41,858 bases of DNA, from NCBI GenBank assembly GCA_021324295.1, contig JAJPJJ010000105.1, forward strand, positions 1 through 41,858, given 5' to 3'. Made by a program: the position numbers and the translations under genes. This DNA is from Bacillota bacterium. GTDB lineage: Bacteria; Sysuimicrobiota; Sysuimicrobiia; Sysuimicrobiales; Segetimicrobiaceae. Positions 35,404-41,858 of the stretch are shown here, piece after piece; within the stretch, counting starts at the first letter, position 1, and every line of letters starts with the position of its first letter. Below the pieces are notes generated by a model. That model worked only from the letters and a program-made list of their open reading frames with translations. It did no database searches and was not told where the DNA came from.

Positions 35404-36873
35404 ATGGCCCGCCATCTGTGCATATCCGTCAGCCTATTGGATCGGCGCTTCCACGGCAGGCGTGATGCGAATCAGCCCGAGTGGCCGCCATCGCCGATGC
35501 GCCTGTTCCAGGCGCTGCTGGCCGGCGCGCGAACAGGATGCCGCAACCGCCACTGGTCCCAGGCGAAGGCAGAGGCGTTCCGCTGGCTCGAACGTCAAGC
35601 CCCTCCGATCATAGTCGCTCCGCCGGCTCGCGTGGCTGCCACCGGCCACACTTTCTATGTACCGAACAACGACGCCGACAGGCGCTTCGACCGCCAGGAG
35701 CGGTTGACGAGCAAACCCGCGCGCCCGCACCATCTCCACGACGGCAACACAGTACACTACCTCTGGGCGATCCGAGAGGACCAATCGCCGGACGCCGAGC
35801 AACACGCAGAGATGCTCTGCTGCGAGGCCCGCCACATCCTTGCACTCGGGTGGGGCATCGACCAGGTGGTCGGCAACGGCCGGATCCTCACAGACGAGGA
35901 GGCGGCGGCGCTCACCGGATACCGCTGGCGCGTCTGGGCCGGTAACGGAGACCTTGAGAGGCGGTGGCGGGTCCCCATCGATGGTTCCCTCGACGATCTT
36001 GAGCGTGTCCACCGTTCGTTCGTGGAGCGGGCCGCACGTGAGCCATACCGCCCGCAGAGCCGAATCCGCAGGTACGGCACGGTAACCTACTCAAGGGACA
36101 CGACACTGCCTCCTCGATCGTTCGCCGTGTTCGAGGTACCCGACGGTGTGGCGTTCCGGCACGTGGACGCGGCCAGAGTCGCCGTCATGCTCCGTTCTCT
36201 CGCGTGCCGACCGGGACACCGCGACGATTTCCGAGAACAGTTTGGCGAGGACCCGGAGGTGTACCTGGCGGGGCACGTCACGGTGGGGAATCCCACGCCC
36301 CCGCGCTTCTCTTATTTGCCGCTTCCCACAATCGGACACCAACACGCCGACGGCATGATTCGCCGGCTGCTGATCGCCGAACCGTACGGTGGCGATGGAA
36401 CCCACGCGCGTTGGGCCGAACGCCGGTTGCGAGGACAGACACTGCACGACGACGAAGGGAACGAGCGCGGTATTCTGCTCGAACCGTGGCGGCCCAGTTC
36501 GCGTGCAATGATCGCCCGGTACGTTGGTGAGCACGCCGTCTGGACCACCGTGACACCCGTCGTCCTCCCCGGGTATGATGATTTCCGCAGGGTCAGGACC
36601 CGACGCGATGCGCGCCCCACCAAGGCCGAGCGGCTGCTGTTTAAGGCCTTGCAGCAGGCGGGTATTCCTCTCACTGCGGTTTCTGACGCGACACTGCGCA
36701 AGGCCCCGTTCTGGCCCGGCGCCCAGCATCCGCGCCAGTATCACCGGCCGAATTACTTGCAGGATTATGCCGTTTGGCATGTCCGCCTCGTGTTTCGCGA
36801 GGCCATCCACGGCCCGCTGGCGGTCGGCGCGGGTCGCCACTGTGGGCTCGGCTTGTTCGCGGGAGCGGAGTGA
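35404..36873 (+). CDS. csb2: Type I-G Csb2 (Cas5-Cas6 fusion, GSU0054 family)
   Basis: This 489-aa protein combines the Cas5 cap of Cascade with the Cas6 processing nuclease in subtype I-G. The N-terminal Cas5-like part opens CISVSLLDRRFHGRRDAN with EWPPSPMRLFQALLAG. The middle has PPRFSYLPLPTIGHQHADGM, where the conserved His may serve in RNA cleavage. The C-terminal glycine-rich loop GAGRHCGLGLFAG is typical of Cas6/RAMP proteins. It ends the interference operon; a 291-bp gap without a gene separates it from the MNT gene. Confidence 0.93.
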   Translation: MARHLCISVSLLDRRFHGRRDANQPEWPPSPMRLFQALLAGARTGCRNRHWSQAKAEAFRWLERQAPPIIVAPPARVAATGHTFYVPNNDADRRFDRQERLTSKPARPHHLHDGNTVHYLWAIREDQSPDAEQHAEMLCCEARHILALGWGIDQVVGNGRILTDEEAAALTGYRWRVWAGNGDLERRWRVPIDGSLDDLERVHRSFVERAAREPYRPQSRIRRYGTVTYSRDTTLPPRSFAVFEVPDGVAFRHVDAARVAVMLRSLACRPGHRDDFREQFGEDPEVYLAGHVTVGNPTPPRFSYLPLPTIGHQHADGMIRRLLIAEPYGGDGTHARWAERRLRGQTLHDDEGNERGILLEPWRPSSRAMIARYVGEHAVWTTVTPVVLPGYDDFRRVRTRRDARPTKAERLLFKALQQAGIPLTAVSDATLRKAPFWPGAQHPRQYHRPNYLQDYAVWHVRLVFREAIHGPLAVGAGRHCGLGLFAGAE

Positions 36874-37164
36874 GCTACGTGCTGCACCAGCTCATCGAGG
36901 TCACGGCAGGCGAGCACGCGCGAGGCGGAAACGCCTCACGGCATCGGCCAGGCACGGGGCGACCGCGACTTACAATTCTCGTCGCAACACACAGCGGAGC
37001 GAATGGCGCGCTCTCAGTACCGCAGCGAGGGTGGACCTTGGGGGTCCATCTTGCCGCCCGTACGTCTTCTGTGCTCGATCGTGCGGATCGTAGCACGACG
37101 CGTGCCGCACGGTCCTTGCAAGCCTCGTTGCGGCACGCATCGTCCCGACACAGGATAATCGCCC
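36874..37164. promoter_or_regulatory. Structured 291-bp gap between csb2 and the MNT-HEPN-cas4/1-cas2 unit
   Basis: No family-like protein is encoded; a frame open from GTG 36870 to 37175 looks random. The gap is dense in perfect inverted repeats: GAGGCG-GAAA-CGCCTC at 36922-36937 (a GNRA-loop hairpin), TGGACC/GGTCCA at 37032-37048 followed by TCTT, and TCGTGC/GCACGA at 37079-37098. A 10-bp pair GCGTGCCGCA/TGCGGCACGC lies at 37100-37109 and 37129-37138, 26 bp before the MNT start. It likely holds the end of the interference transcript, a promoter for the downstream unit, and perhaps an operator or small RNA. No repeat-like copy of the CRISPR repeat is visible. Confidence 0.5.
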
Positions 37165-37521
37165 ATGGGGACTGACTGCGAACGGAATCTAGAAAGTGAG
37201 CTCCTGCGCCGCGAGCCTGCGTTGGCCGAAGTCGTCCGTCGGCTGATTGATGCGTACCAGCCGGAACGGATCTACCTGTTCGGGTCAAGGGCACGCGGCG
37301 ATGCGGGACCCGACAGCGATTACGACCTGCTACTCATCGTTCCGGACGGCGCGCCGCCCGAGCGCAAGCACAGCAAGCTAGCCTACCAGGTGCTCTGGGG
37401 AACCAGGGCGGCCGCCGACGTGATCATTTGGGAGAAGTCAGCCTTCGAGCGAAGGGCCCGCGTGGTCTCCTCGCTCCCCGCCACCGTCCTGCGCGAGGGT
37501 AAAGTTCTCTATGCGGCATGA
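37165..37521 (+). CDS. mntA: MNT-type minimal nucleotidyltransferase (antitoxin-like)
   Basis: This 118-aa protein has the complete GSX10DXD nucleotidyltransferase motif: G40 S41 in LFGSRARGDAGPDSDYDLLL, with catalytic D52 and D54. MNT antitoxins of HEPN/MNT modules inactivate the HEPN partner by adding AMP residues to it. Here the partner gene overlaps by 11 bp (ATGCGGCATGA), the usual arrangement. ATG 37165 has AGGA nine bases upstream and lies just after a 10-bp inverted repeat. It is unusual in being inside a CRISPR-cas locus, between the interference genes and cas4-cas1. Confidence 0.9.
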   Translation: MGTDCERNLESELLRREPALAEVVRRLIDAYQPERIYLFGSRARGDAGPDSDYDLLLIVPDGAPPERKHSKLAYQVLWGTRAAADVIIWEKSAFERRARVVSSLPATVLREGKVLYAA

Positions 37522-37924
37522 CCCCGAGCTGGTAGCGGAGACGCGTGCATGGTTGGTCAAGGCGCACCGAGATCTCGCCAGCGGGAACGTGGTGCTCGCC
37601 GCAGAAGCGTCCCTCACGGGAGACGCCACCTTTCACGCGCAGCAGGCAGCAGAGAAAGCGATGAAGGGGTTCTTGACGTGGCACGGTCAGGTGTTCCGGA
37701 AGACGCACAATCTGATCGAGCTGGGTGAGGCCTGCGCCCGGCTGGACCCGAGCCTTGAGCTGCTCCTGCGCCAGGCCGCGGGTCTGACGGACTATTCCTG
37801 GAAATTCCGCTATCCGGGCGAGCCTGAGGAGCCGAGTGACAGAGAGGCTCGTGACGCGTTGGAAACGGCGCGAGCGGTCTACGAAGCGGTCCTCGCGCGC
37901 CTGCCCGCTGAAGTCCGCCCATGA
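37511..37924 (+). CDS. hepT: HEPN domain protein (toxin-like partner of MNT)
   Basis: This 137-aa four-helix HEPN protein shows the PF05168 pattern FHAQQAAEKAMKGFLTWHG followed by FRKTHNLIELGEAC. HEPN toxins with an RX4-6H motif cut RNA. Here the later helices lack a canonical RX4-6H; only RAWLVKAH in helix 1 fits the spacing, probably by chance. It may thus be of the HI0074-like, non-nuclease type, or act by another route. Its start overlaps the MNT gene by 11 bp, and its stop overlaps the cas4-cas1 start by 4 bp (ATGA), so its translation is tied to the adaptation genes. Confidence 0.88.
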   Translation: MRHDPELVAETRAWLVKAHRDLASGNVVLAAEASLTGDATFHAQQAAEKAMKGFLTWHGQVFRKTHNLIELGEACARLDPSLELLLRQAAGLTDYSWKFRYPGEPEEPSDREARDALETARAVYEAVLARLPAEVRP

Positions 37925-39573
37925 TGTCACCGACCGACGCCTCCGACCTCATCCCTGCTCGAATGGTGAACGAGTTCGTCTACTGTCCCCGCCTGTTCTA
38001 TCTTGAGTGGGTCCAAGGTGACTTTGCGCACAGCGCTGACACCCTCGAGGGGGCTGCCGTCCACCGACGGGTGGATCGGGAGCAGGGCCCTCTCCCGGAC
38101 GCAGGCGAGCTGGAGGCGGAGGATCGGGTCGCGGCCCGTGGTGTCCTGCTGTCGGCTCCCAAACTCGGATTGATCGCGCGTATCGATCTCTTGGAAGGCG
38201 GGGAAGGGCGGGTACGCCCCGTGGACTACAAGAAGGGCGCGCCAGGACGCGAGGGGCCGTGGGAGCCGGACCGCGTGCAACTCTGCGTCCAGGGGTTGAT
38301 TCTGCGCGAAAACGGCTACCGGTGCGATGAAGGAGTCGTATACTACGCGACCAGCCGGCAGCGGTTTACGGTACCGTTCGATCCGGGGCTCATCCGCCGC
38401 ACGCTCGACACGGTTCAGGAAATCCGGCACGCGATCGCTTCCCCTCTCCCGCCGCCTCCGCTTGTAGATAGCCCCAAGTGTCCCCGGTGCAGTCTCGTCG
38501 GGATCTGCCTCCCCGACGAGGTGAACCTGCTCCGGGGAGCAGGCACGGACGAGGTGCGGCGACTTGTCCCAGCCCGCGACGACGCGGCCCCCTTGTACGT
38601 AATGAGCCAGGGCGCGACAGTCGGCAAGACCGGGGAACGCCTTGTCGTCCGGCGCCCCGGCGAGGACCCGTCATTTGCCCGGCTCATCGACATCTCTGGC
38701 CTGTCGGTGTTCGGTAACGTGCAGATCAGTGCCCAGGCGCTACGGGCTCTGAGCACCAGGGGAATCCCGATCCTCCACTTCACGTACGGCGGATGGCTCG
38801 CAGCGGTGACGACGGGGCCAGCGCAGCGCAATGTTGTGCTCAGAATGGCCCAGTACAAGATGGCCAGCCGCGCGAGAACCGCACTTCTCGTCTCGCGAGC
38901 CATTGTATTTGGCAAGATCCGGAATCAGCGGACGATCCTACGGCGCAACCACCGCGACCGGCCCGAGGGTGCCATCGGCGAACTCGGCCGCTTGGCCAAG
39001 GCCGCGTATGCGGCACAGTCGCAGGAGCGCCTTTTGGGAATCGAGGGGACGGCCGCCCGCATCTACTTCACGCTGTTCGGAGGGATGCTCAGGCCCTCCA
39101 TGTCGTTCGACTTCACGGAACGGAACAGGCGGCCCCCCACAGATCCGGTGAACGCGCTCCTGTCGTTCGCCTACGCGCTGCTCACCAAGGATTGCACAGC
39201 CGCGTGTGTCGCGGCTGGCCTCGACCCGTACATAGGATGTTTCCACCAGCTTCGGTACGGACGACCGTCGCTGGCGCTGGACCTAGCGGAGGAGTTCCGC
39301 CCATTGATCGCCGACTCGGTTGTGCTGACGGTGGTGAACACTGGCATGGTCACCGACAGCGATTTCATACACCGCGGGCCAGCATGCGCACTAAGAGAGG
39401 AAGCGCGTCGACGTCTGATCGAGGCGTACGAGGCCCGCATGGAGACGTTGATCCGTCACCCGCTCTTTGGCTACTCGATCAGCTACCGGCGGGTGCTGGA
39501 AGTCCAAGCCAGGCTCCTGGCCCGTGTCATCGCCGGTGAGTTGCGTGAATATCGCCCGTTGGCAACACGATGA
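37921..39573 (+). CDS. cas4-cas1: Cas4-Cas1 fusion, type I-G adaptation integrase
   Basis: This 550-aa protein joins Cas4 (about residues 1-205) to Cas1 (about 215-550). Cas4 has the four iron-sulfur cysteines C22, C187, C190 and C196 (FVYCPRLF and KCPRCSLVGICLPDE). Its RecB-type nuclease motif is VDYKKG (D102, K104), followed by QLCVQG. Cas4 trims prespacers and selects for the PAM. Cas1 has its metal-binding residues E375 (GIEGTAARIYF), H442 (CFHQLRYGRP) and D454 in LALDLAEEFRP, and it integrates spacers with Cas2. This fusion is a hallmark of subtype I-G. It overlaps HEPN upstream and cas2 downstream by 4 bp each. Confidence 0.96.
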   Translation: MMSPTDASDLIPARMVNEFVYCPRLFYLEWVQGDFAHSADTLEGAAVHRRVDREQGPLPDAGELEAEDRVAARGVLLSAPKLGLIARIDLLEGGEGRVRPVDYKKGAPGREGPWEPDRVQLCVQGLILRENGYRCDEGVVYYATSRQRFTVPFDPGLIRRTLDTVQEIRHAIASPLPPPPLVDSPKCPRCSLVGICLPDEVNLLRGAGTDEVRRLVPARDDAAPLYVMSQGATVGKTGERLVVRRPGEDPSFARLIDISGLSVFGNVQISAQALRALSTRGIPILHFTYGGWLAAVTTGPAQRNVVLRMAQYKMASRARTALLVSRAIVFGKIRNQRTILRRNHRDRPEGAIGELGRLAKAAYAAQSQERLLGIEGTAARIYFTLFGGMLRPSMSFDFTERNRRPPTDPVNALLSFAYALLTKDCTAACVAAGLDPYIGCFHQLRYGRPSLALDLAEEFRPLIADSVVLTVVNTGMVTDSDFIHRGPACALREEARRRLIEAYEARMETLIRHPLFGYSISYRRVLEVQARLLARVIAGELREYRPLATR

Positions 39574-39872
39574 AGACGACGCTGCGCCGCCGCTTCGTTG
39601 TGTGTTATGATATTCGGGAGCCGCGACGTCTTCGGAAGACACATGAGACGATGCTCGGGTACGGAGACCCGATGCAGTACTCGGTCTTCATTTGCGACCT
39701 CTCACGAAGCGAGCTTTTGGTGATGGAAGACGCCCTACGCAATGTCGTCGACTCGGCGGTGGACGCGGTGCACATTGTAGACCTCGGCCCAGCCGCAGGC
39801 ATCGCACGGGGCCGGATCCGAGTTTTATGTGGTTCCACGATGCCCGCACCTACACGGCATCAGGTTCTGTAG
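39570..39872 (+). CDS. cas2: Cas2
   Basis: This 100-aa protein of ferredoxin fold forms the dimer bridging Cas1 in the spacer integrase. The first strand carries the conserved aspartate in FVVCYDIREPRRL (D14), followed by LGYGDPMQYSVFICDLS, the typical second helix and strand. DAVHIVDLGPAAG and RIRVLCG complete the fold. Its ATG overlaps the cas4-cas1 stop (ATGA). It is the last gene before the array. Confidence 0.95.
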   Translation: MKTTLRRRFVVCYDIREPRRLRKTHETMLGYGDPMQYSVFICDLSRSELLVMEDALRNVVDSAVDAVHIVDLGPAAGIARGRIRVLCGSTMPAPTRHQVL

Positions 39873-40097
39873 AGTAGATCCGCACCTTGACAACCACATA
39901 CTTGGCAATGGTCACCTGCGAGCGGTAGGGGTGGTGCTCCACCCCCAGGCGGTCGCTCGCGCGGCTGCGAGCCAAGAGAGGCATGGCCTAGCGCATGGGA
40001 AAGGCAGCCCCGATGGCATCGCAGGCTGGATGCGGAGGGGAGGTGCTCGCAGTGAGCCCGTGGAATGCTTGATATACAAGGCCCAGAGGGGCGCGCG
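39873..40097 (+). promoter_or_regulatory. Putative CRISPR leader
   Basis: These 225 bp between cas2 and the first repeat hold no gene. A TTGACA hexamer lies at 39887-39892 without a good -10 partner. A perfect hairpin GGGGTGG-TGCT-CCACCCC is at 39928-39945, and a TATACA at 40073-40078 lies about 20 bp before the first repeat. Position beside cas2 and the repeat orientation favour this side as the leader, with spacer 1 the newest. Confidence 0.6.
39928..39945. terminator. Hairpin after cas2
   Basis: A perfect 7-bp stem (GGGGTGG/CCACCCC) with loop TGCT sits 55 bp after the cas2 stop. No U-run follows. It may end the cas transcript or be a leader structural element. Confidence 0.35.
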
Positions 40098-41724
40098 GTT
40101 TCCACGACCGCAAGGTCGTGGCTCCATTGAAGCGATGAAGAAGACGAGGGTGTCCCGCAACGCCGCGAGTTTCCACGACCGCAAGGTCGTGGCTCCATTG
40201 AAGCGTCAGCCAGTCCGCCGTCTGGTCCGTCGGTTGCGAGTTTCCACGACCGCAAGGTCGTGGCTCCATTGAAGCATCTGCACCCGTCCCCCGGACGTCA
40301 AGTTGATCCCGAGTTTCCACGACCGCAAGGTCGTGGCTCCATTGAAGCTCCTTGCCGGGATGCGCTCGCCCTGGGCGATGAGCGCGTTTCCACGACCGCA
40401 AGGTCGTGGCTCCATTGAAGCAGACTGAGCAGCCGCCATCGGATGAAGAAGACGAGGTTTCCACGACCGCAAGGTCGTGGCTCCATTGAAGCTAGTTAAT
40501 TTGATCGACCAGTTCGGGCCGAGTTTCCAGGTTTCCACGACCGCAAGGTCGTGGCTCCATTGAAGCCGGACCATCCCCGGCGTCCGCCCCGACAAGCGTC
40601 GGTTTCCACGACCGCAAGGTCGTGGCTCCATTGAAGCCCTCCCCAGCCGTGGGGATGGCCGTTGCGGTTGAAACGTTTCCACGACCGCAAGGTCGTGGCT
40701 CCATTGAAGCTTCGGGGGCCTGTTCGGCGCCCTGGGCGGCGCCGGGTTTCCACGACCGCAAGGTCGTGGCTCCATTGAAGCACGAGACGAGAGGCCGCGG
40801 CAGCAGGGGGGGATTGGTTGTTTCCACGACCGCAAGGTCGTGGCTCCATTGAAGCCGTATCAAGGCTTTCCGGCGGAGTCTGTCATACATAGTTTCCACG
40901 ACCGCAAGGTCGTGGCTCCATTGAAGCGCAGTGATCATGAATCCCCTGCACGCGGATATCAAGTTTCCACGACCGCAAGGTCGTGGCTCCATTGAAGCCG
41001 TGTGCATTGAGTCCCACCATCGGAGAGTGGTGAGGCGGTTTCCACGACCGCAAGGTCGTGGCTCCATTGAAGCAGGAGAATTGCCAGCCGCGGGTCAGAA
41101 TAGGCATGAAGTTTCCACGACCGCAAGGTCGTGGCTCCATTGAAGCCCACGTTCATCAAGCCGAGGCGCGACGGTTCTTCGCGTTTCCACGACCGCAAGG
41201 TCGTGGCTCCATTGAAGCTTCGACGGCTCGGGCCAGCCGCGCCCCGGGGTCGTGTTTCCACGACCGCAAGGTCGTGGCTCCATTGAAGCTGGATGGTCTC
41301 CGGGGTCGTCTTCTTGTTTGTGAACAGTTTCCACGACCGCAAGGTCGTGGCTCCATTGAAGCGGTAGCCCTGCGCTTCGAGATTCTCGATCATTTCGCGG
41401 TTTCCACGACCGCAAGGTCGTGGCTCCATTGAAGCACCTTGGAGCAACGCGTGCGCTTCGGCATCGTCTGGTTTCCACGACCGCAAGGTCGTGGCTCCAT
41501 TGAAGCCCGGCCGCCGCGCCTGCCGCTGAGCTCGCCGAGGACGTTTCCACGACCGCAAGGTCGTGGCTCCATTGAAGCTTCGTCTTCAAGGACGAGATGG
41601 ACCGGGGCCGACTGGTTTCCACGACCGCAAGGTCGTGGCTCCATTGAAGCTGCTGGCCTTGGGCCTGCACGCCCGGACCGTTCACGGCGTTTCCACGACC
41701 GCAAGGTCGTGGCTCCATTGAAGC
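40098..41724 (+). CRISPR. CRISPR array, 23 repeats and 22 spacers (type I-G)
   Basis: I count 23 copies of a 36-bp repeat, all apparently identical, the first at 40098-40133 and the last at 41689-41724. Each begins GTTTCCACGACC, has the stem CCACGACC-GCAA-GGTCGTGG and ends CTCCATTGAAGC. The 22 spacers are 35-39 bp. The GCAA (GNRA) loop and the ATTGAAGC 3' end, which resembles the ATTGAAAS ends of many type I repeats, suggest transcription on the plus strand with a 5' handle from CTCCATTGAAGC. Open frames through the array on both strands are artefacts of the repeat. Spacers 1 (40134-40168) and 5 (40422-40456) overlap by 15 nt. Spacer 6 ends in GTTTCCAG, copying the first bases of the next repeat. 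Confidence 0.99.
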
Positions 41725-41772
41725 GCGCACAAGCGCGGCCGCGCGACCGTGCGTGGACTTGCCCCGCTTTCG
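41725..41772. other. CRISPR trailer remnant
   Basis: These 48 bp between the last repeat and the insertion element contain GC-rich palindromic sequence (GCGCGGCCGCGC) and no degenerate repeat. The array stops sharply here. Confidence 0.4.
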
Positions 41773-41858
41773 TGGACACCCTATCGTTAGGGGCATCAAG
41801 CCCCGGGGAGGTCCGCAGTGGGGAAGAGTCGGCCACCATATCCGCAGCAGTTTCGGGA
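41773..41858 (+). mobile_element. Left end of an IS3-like insertion sequence (runs off the window)
   Basis: A candidate terminal sequence TGGACACCCTATCGTTAGGG starts at 41773, 45 bp before a transposase-like start codon, a layout typical of IS3 elements. The right end is outside the window, so the inverted repeat and target duplication cannot be checked. Confidence 0.55.
41818..41858 (+). CDS. IS3-type transposase OrfA (first 13 codons only)
   Basis: GTG 41818 is preceded by GGGGAGGT at five-base spacing. The product starts V(M)GKSRPPYPQQFR, matching the usual opening of IS3-family OrfA proteins (a short basic lead then YPxEFR). OrfA is the helix-turn-helix DNA-binding part; OrfB, the integrase part, would follow to the right. 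The assignment rests on 13 residues and the ribosome site, so it is tentative. Confidence 0.55.
   Translation, partial: MGKSRPPYPQQFR

Noticed and set aside
37128-37159. TTGCGG and GATAAT ahead of MNT as a promoter
   Set aside because: The 20-bp spacing is too long and the start would fall on the ATG; an AGGA ribosome site argues against a leaderless message.
36774-37175. A 133-codon frame crossing the csb2-MNT gap
   Set aside because: Its first part is an out-of-frame shadow of csb2, and the rest shows no family pattern and runs through several inverted repeats.
37511-37924. RAWLVKAH near the HEPN N-terminus as an RX4-6H RNase motif
   Set aside because: The spacing fits but it is in the first helix, not in the later helix where HEPN RNases carry the motif.
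39887-39915. TTGACA in the leader as the array promoter
   Set aside because: No acceptable -10 at 16-18 bp and it lies about 200 bp from the first repeat, so it is not claimed as a promoter.
40098-41724. Open frames on both strands coding repeats such as SMEPRPCGRGN
   Set aside because: They are translations of the CRISPR repeat; the period equals repeat plus spacer and there is no ribosome site.
40098-41724. Minus-strand orientation of the array because the reverse repeat ends GGAAAC
   Set aside because: The plus strand has a GNRA loop, an ATTGAAGC end like other type I repeats and cas2 on its 5' side; kept only as an alternative.

Overview
This is a very GC-rich bacterial chromosome segment with densely packed genes, many GTG or ATG starts behind clear Shine-Dalgarno sites, and 1-4 bp gene overlaps. 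There are no rRNA or tRNA genes and no reliable taxonomic marker. The gene mix (several sugar ABC importers, a Cox/xanthine-dehydrogenase large subunit, MrfAB, a GAF-PP2C-HATPase-STAS regulator, a PPi-type phosphofructokinase and a type I-G CRISPR-Cas locus) suggests a free-living heterotroph from a high-GC lineage. Candidates are uncultured Sysuimicrobiota/CSP1-3, Armatimonadota, Chloroflexota or deep Bacillota such as Limnochordia. That assignment is inference only.

Region 1 (1-12.0 kb): A partial nucleoside/BMP-type ABC ATPase follows a CBS-GGDEF protein (minus strand, TGATG overlap). A lone molybdopterin-binding dehydrogenase subunit (plus) runs into pyrD (minus). pyrD is the last gene of a minus-strand operon: RbsC-type permease, mannose-6-phosphate-isomerase-like protein, substrate-binding protein, single-domain sugar ABC ATPase, pyrD. 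A xylulokinase-like FGGY kinase is divergent from this operon, so import, isomerisation and phosphorylation of one sugar look clustered.

Region 2 (12.0-21.7 kb): A 1026-aa signalling protein joins PAS, two GAF domains, an RsbU-like phosphatase, an RsbW-like ATPase and a STAS domain. It is followed by mrfA-mrfB (helicase and exonuclease), then nagZ and a tandem GNAT protein on the minus strand.

Region 3 (21.9-30.2 kb): A minus-strand operon encodes an extracellular binding protein, MalF- and MalG-type permeases and a DUF4127 protein, with no ATPase. On the plus strand lie an O-antigen-ligase/TPR membrane protein and a 57-aa protein. A minus-strand 6-phosphofructokinase carries the PPi-type D104/K124 pair.

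Region 4 (30.2-41.86 kb): A complete type I-G (formerly I-U) CRISPR-Cas locus has visibly lower GC than its surroundings. The order is cas3 (helicase then HD), csb3/cas8g, csb1/cas7g, csb2 (cas5-cas6), a 291-bp structured gap, an MNT nucleotidyltransferase, a HEPN protein, a cas4-cas1 fusion, cas2, a putative leader, and an array of 23 identical 36-bp repeats with 22 spacers. MNT, HEPN, cas4-cas1 and cas2 overlap one after another, so a toxin-antitoxin-like pair is wired into the adaptation module. Spacers 1 and 5 share 15 nt and come from overlapping protospacers. An IS3-like element begins about 50 bp past the last repeat and runs off the right edge.
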